Assembly (NCBI GenBank): GCA_001768675.1
Contig: MELN01000061.1
Coordinates: 2,018-11,398, forward strand
DNA length: 9,381 nucleotides
Direction: 5' to 3'
Source of the DNA: Actinobacteria bacterium RBG_16_64_13
Lineage (GTDB): Bacteria > Actinomycetota > Thermoleophilia > RBG-16-64-13
Shown: positions 7,095 to 9,381 of the stretch, piece after piece
Position numbering within the stretch: the stretch's first letter is position 1
Layout: the number at the start of each line of letters is the position of its first letter
Translations under genes and position numbers: made by a program
The notes under the pieces: generated by a model
The model's database searches: none
What the model saw: only the letters and a program-made list of their open reading frames with translations
Told to the model about the DNA's origin: nothing

Positions 7095-8251
7095 TACTCC
7101 TCCAGAAGGTCGTGGATATCGAACCGCGGCGTTCTCTTGATGGTGAACACAGGGTCGTCCCAGCCGATCTCGTCCATGGCGACGAGCGGCCGGAACTTGC
7201 CCTTCGCCTGCGCCTCGCGAAGCAGCTCTAGGAAGGGATGGCCCTGCCGGTTGTGGCGGGCGTCGCGGAATCCCTCCCACATCTTGGCGTGGGTGACTTC
7301 CATGTTGGTGATCTCGATGGCGCCCTCGGGGCAGATCGTCCAGCAGAGGTCGTCGCCTTCGCAGGCGTGCGTGAAGACCGGGGGGTCCTGGGAGAAGTCG
7401 ATGCAGTCCATGGTGCAATGGGTCACGCAGACCTTGCACTCCGGGTACTTGCACTTGGTCATGTCTATCCGCTTGACCGGCAGCATGCGCTTGGCCGCCT
7501 CGCCCTCGAGCTTGATAGCGCCGGTGGGGCAGATCCGGTTGCAGAGAGAGCAGTTGAAGCACTCCGGTCCGAAGCTCGGCGGATCATCCATCAGCTGGAT
7601 GCAGTACGCCGGGCACACGTCTTCGCAGATGGTGCAGTCCGGGTAGAGGCAGGTTTCCATATCGATCACCCGCTTGGGGTTCGCACCCGGGAAGGGCTCG
7701 CCGATGGGATGAGGTTGGAACGTCAGGTCGGCGTCGGGCCCGGTCGGGATCTTGGGGACGAGCTCGGTCTGCCCGGCCGCGACCTTCACAGCCCGCTCGG
7801 CCATCTCGCGACCGAAGGCCTCCGCCTCGGCCAGGTCGATGCCGTCGGGGTGACCGTCGGTGAAGTACGGCTTGGGCGCGTGCAGCACCTGGTAGACCGA
7901 TCCGTACCAGTCACCCCAACCGATGGTGGTCAGGCCTTTGCGCCGGAGGAATGGCACCATGGAGCGGAAGATGCCGAGGGGAGCGGTACCGTGGCTGCAG
8001 AAGACGAACCCCAGCTTGCCGTCGAGGCGGGGCAGACGGTGCATGAACAGGCGGACGTTGGCGGTCTCGCGGAAGAACCAGATGGGGGAGCCGATGCCGA
8101 TCAGGTCGTACCCTGCGACCTCTTCGGGGGCGATCTCCTTCACTGTGGCAAGGTCGGCCTCGATCACCTGGCTCATGCCGCTGTGGATGGCTCGCGCGAC
8201 CTTCTTGGTGTTGCCGGTTGCAGAGTAGTAGACGACCAAGCCCTTCATCAT
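7094..8251 (-). CDS. Flavodoxin-ferredoxin fusion (EFR1-like) with duplicated Fe-S modules
   Basis: A 385-residue cytoplasmic electron-transfer protein. Residues 3-165 are a flavodoxin-like domain: VVYYSATGNTKKVARAI has the S/T-x-T-G-x-T phosphate loop (10-15), GIGSPIWFFRETANVRLFM is the second FMN loop, and FCSHGTAPLG the third. Two ferredoxin modules follow. Module 1 has C201-x4-C206-x2-C209-x3-C213 plus C217, and C231-x2-C234-x2-C237-x3-C241-P. Module 2 has C267-x4-C272-x2-C275-x3-C279 plus C283, and C297-x2-D300-x2-C303-x3-C307-P, with Asp in place of the second Cys. Up to four cubane clusters are possible. EFR1-type proteins normally carry one such module. Residues 320-385 have no domain I recognise. 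Of two adjacent ATGs (8251 and 8248), the second has better spacing to GGGGG at 8256-8260. As first gene of the operon it may pass low-potential electrons to or from a step catalysed by, or downstream of, the dehydratases. Architecture is certain; redox partner is unknown. Confidence 0.92.
   Translation of the reverse strand: MMKGLVVYYSATGNTKKVARAIHSGMSQVIEADLATVKEIAPEEVAGYDLIGIGSPIWFFRETANVRLFMHRLPRLDGKLGFVFCSHGTAPLGIFRSMVPFLRRKGLTTIGWGDWYGSVYQVLHAPKPYFTDGHPDGIDLAEAEAFGREMAERAVKVAAGQTELVPKIPTGPDADLTFQPHPIGEPFPGANPKRVIDMETCLYPDCTICEDVCPAYCIQLMDDPPSFGPECFNCSLCNRICPTGAIKLEGEAAKRMLPVKRIDMTKCKYPECKVCVTHCTMDCIDFSQDPPVFTHACEGDDLCWTICPEGAIEITNMEVTHAKMWEGFRDARHNRQGHPFLELLREAQAKGKFRPLVAMDEIGWDDPVFTIKRTPRFDIHDLLEE
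7097..7103 (-). promoter_or_regulatory. Ribosome binding site of dehydratase A
   Basis: GGAGGAG on the minus strand, encoding the terminal Leu-Leu-Glu-Glu codons of the upstream gene and ending two bases before the ATG at 7094; the GGAGG core is four bases away. With the TAATG stop-start junction it points to translational coupling. Confidence 0.65.
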
Positions 8252-8333
8252 CCAGCCCCCATGCCTTCCGAAGCGCGAACGTGAACTCTGCCGACTCTGT
8301 CAACACAAGGTCGTTAACCCCTTGACCGTTAAC

Positions 8334-8362
8334 ACCATAAACCTTGTTTCGATGAATGTCAA
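8334..8362 (-). promoter_or_regulatory. Likely sigma-70-type promoter of the minus-strand operon
   Basis: On the minus strand TTGACA (8357-8362, perfect -35) is followed after 17 bases by TATGGT (8334-8339, four of six -10 bases). Transcription would start near 8327, inside the GTTAAC box at 8328-8333 or just past it, leaving a leader of about 75 bases. A second TTGACA (8298-8303) has no acceptable -10 downstream. Confidence 0.5.
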
Positions 8363-8372
8363 CAGGGTTAAC
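8344..8372 (+). promoter_or_regulatory. Weak candidate promoter of the MFS gene
   Basis: TTGTTT (8344-8349), 17 bases, then GTTAAC (8367-8372) would start transcription about 20 bases before the ATG at 8399. The -10 match is only three of six, but it overlaps the opposing promoter and a GTTAAC box, so a bound repressor could block both directions. Confidence 0.25.
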
Positions 8373-8398
8373 AAAGCAGTGCCTGCTAACCTTGAGCG

Positions 8399-9381
8399 AT
8401 GGAACGATCCACACAGCGGACGGTGCTCATCGCCGTAACGGCGACCGGTTTTCTGACCGCTTTCGCGATGTCCGGGGTCAACGTGGCTCTCGAGCAGATC
8501 GCGTCGGATCTCAGCCTCTCAGCCGTCGCCATCAGCTGGGTCTCTCTCGCCAGCATCCTGGCGACCGGCGCCCTGCTCATGCCCATGGCGCGGGTAGCCG
8601 ATTTCCGCGGCCGCAAGTTCGTCTACAACATGGGGCTCGCCGGTTTCGCGCTAGTCTGTTTCGCTTCCGCCTTCGCCCCGAACGCGGCGATACTCATCCT
8701 CACACGGGCACTGCAGGGTGTCGCCGCCGCGTTTCTCTTCTCAACGACGGTGGCCATGGTGACTCTGTCGTATCCGCCGGAATCGCGCGGGCGAGCTCTC
8801 GGCCTGCAGGTCTCGGGGGTCTACCTGGGCCTCACCCTGGGTCCTGTGCTGGGTGGCATTCTCACCGAGAACCTTGGCTGGCGGGGGCTCTTCATCGTGG
8901 TCGGAGCGATCAACCTCGTGAACCTCATCTGGCCGCTCGGCAAGCTGCGTGGGCTGGAGTGGCGTGAGCCGAAGACGGCCCGCTTCGACGTCCGGGGCTC
9001 GGTCGTGTGGGTATGCGCGCTCTCGGCTTTGATCACAGGGTTCTCGTATCTGCCGAGCGTGGCCGGGTACGTACTCATAGCGGCCGGTGTTGTTGGACTG
9101 GCCGGCTTCGTCCGCCTGGAGGTGCGGGCGGCGGACCCCATCCTGAACGTGGACCTGCTGCGGCGCAACCGGGTCTTCGCCCTCGCGAACGCGGCCTCGT
9201 TCATCAACTACAGCGCCACCACCGCGATGATCTTCCTCGTCAGCCTCTACCTGCTCTACAACCGAGGTCTCGGCGCCCAGACCGCCGGTTTCGTACTGGT
9301 CACAGGACCGTTCGTCCAGGCCGCGGTGTCCCCACTCGCGGGGCGCCTGGCCGACCGGGTGGAGGCTCGGTTCGTAGCCTC
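8399..9381 (+). CDS. MFS transporter, DHA2 (EmrB/QacA-like) drug:proton antiporter family (3' end cut by window edge)
   Basis: Membrane exporter driven by protons; 327 residues are present, against about 450-500 for 14-helix DHA2 members. Hydrophobic segments start at about residue 9. Family motifs are plain: motif A RVADFRGRKFVYNMG (65-79), motif B LTRALQGVAAAFLFSTTVAM (101-120), motif C SGVYLGLTLGPVLGG (139-153) ending in the ENLGWRGLFIV stretch, and the mid-protein DHA2 pattern FDVRGS (196-201) and ADPILNVDLLRRNRVF (245-260). A second motif A-like loop, GRLADR, is at 315-320. The ATG at 8399 is the earliest possible start, since an in-frame TGA lies two codons upstream; no good Shine-Dalgarno precedes it. 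It is divergent from the catabolic operon and shares its control region, so it may export the substrate, a toxic intermediate or an unrelated inducer. Drug resistance is possible but not shown by sequence. Confidence 0.93.
   Translation, partial: MERSTQRTVLIAVTATGFLTAFAMSGVNVALEQIASDLSLSAVAISWVSLASILATGALLMPMARVADFRGRKFVYNMGLAGFALVCFASAFAPNAAILILTRALQGVAAAFLFSTTVAMVTLSYPPESRGRALGLQVSGVYLGLTLGPVLGGILTENLGWRGLFIVVGAINLVNLIWPLGKLRGLEWREPKTARFDVRGSVVWVCALSALITGFSYLPSVAGYVLIAAGVVGLAGFVRLEVRAADPILNVDLLRRNRVFALANAASFINYSATTAMIFLVSLYLLYNRGLGAQTAGFVLVTGPFVQAAVSPLAGRLADRVEARFVA

Larger units (their letters stand above)
8252..8398. promoter_or_regulatory. Divergent control region with six G-Y-Y-A-A-C boxes
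   Basis: A 147-base gap between the minus-strand operon and the plus-strand MFS gene, visibly richer in A+T than the genes around it. It contains GTCAAC (8299-8304), GTTAAC (8313-8318), GTTAAC (8328-8333), GTCAAC (8358-8363), GTTAAC (8367-8372) and GCTAAC (8385-8390). CCTTG/CAAGG elements lie beside them (8306-8310, 8320-8324, 8342-8346, 8390-8394), and an imperfect inverted repeat AACCTTGTT (8340-8348) / AACAGGGTT (8361-8369) has eight of nine pairs. Repeated palindromes between divergent genes are the usual look of a repressor operator. The MarR protein encoded in the operon is the natural candidate, by inference. Confidence 0.6.

Noticed and set aside
7095..7562. In-frame upstream extension of dehydratase A
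   Set aside because: Runs inside the ferredoxin modules of the preceding gene; TAATG junction and GGAGG mark the start at 7094.
7238..8284. Plus-strand open frame opposite the flavodoxin-ferredoxin gene
   Set aside because: The minus strand carries ordered Cys motifs and an FMN loop; the plus reading has no recognisable feature.

Overview
The window is a GC-rich bacterial chromosome segment. It probably comes from an actinomycete or a relative: very high GC at third codon positions, frequent GTG starts, and a lipoprotein with a long Thr/Gly/Glu-rich linker right after the lipobox, a style common in Actinomycetota. I cannot name the genus. A flavodoxin/multi-cluster ferredoxin protein suggests an organism that can live with little or no oxygen, but this is only a hint.

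Layout. From 8251 down to the left edge, seven genes lie on the minus strand in one tight run, read in this order: flavodoxin-ferredoxin fusion (8251-7094), tandem hot-dog MaoC/FAS1-like dehydratase A (7094-5643), zinc-dependent medium-chain alcohol dehydrogenase (5646-4615), MarR-family regulator (4618-4106), family 5 substrate-binding lipoprotein (4023-2371), a second, divergent MaoC/FAS1-like dehydratase B with an extra C-terminal SH3-like tail (2233-800), and a Dpp/Opp/Nik-type ABC permease that runs off the left edge (784-1). The first four are joined by overlaps (TAATG, GTGA, GTGA). The last three are separated by 82, 137 and 15 bases. A DHA2-type MFS transporter reads rightward from 8399 and is cut by the right edge.

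Regulation. The 147-base divergent gap (8252-8398) is AT-richer than the genes and holds six G-Y-Y-A-A-C hexamers, three of them perfect GTTAAC palindromes. It also holds a credible minus-strand promoter (TTGACA, 17 bases, TATGGT). This looks like an operator region for a local repressor, and the embedded MarR protein is the obvious candidate.

How the genes may work together (inference). The set looks like an uptake-and-catabolism island. The lipoprotein and permease import a small, perhaps acidic or peptide-like compound. Two related but non-identical hot-dog hydratase/dehydratases act on an enoyl- or hydroxyacyl-type intermediate. The alcohol dehydrogenase oxidises a hydroxyl group. The flavodoxin-ferredoxin protein supplies or removes electrons at low potential, and the MFS pump may export the compound or a toxic product. 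The substrate is unknown, and I do not recognise this gene combination as a described pathway. Every intergenic stretch is shorter than 300 bases.
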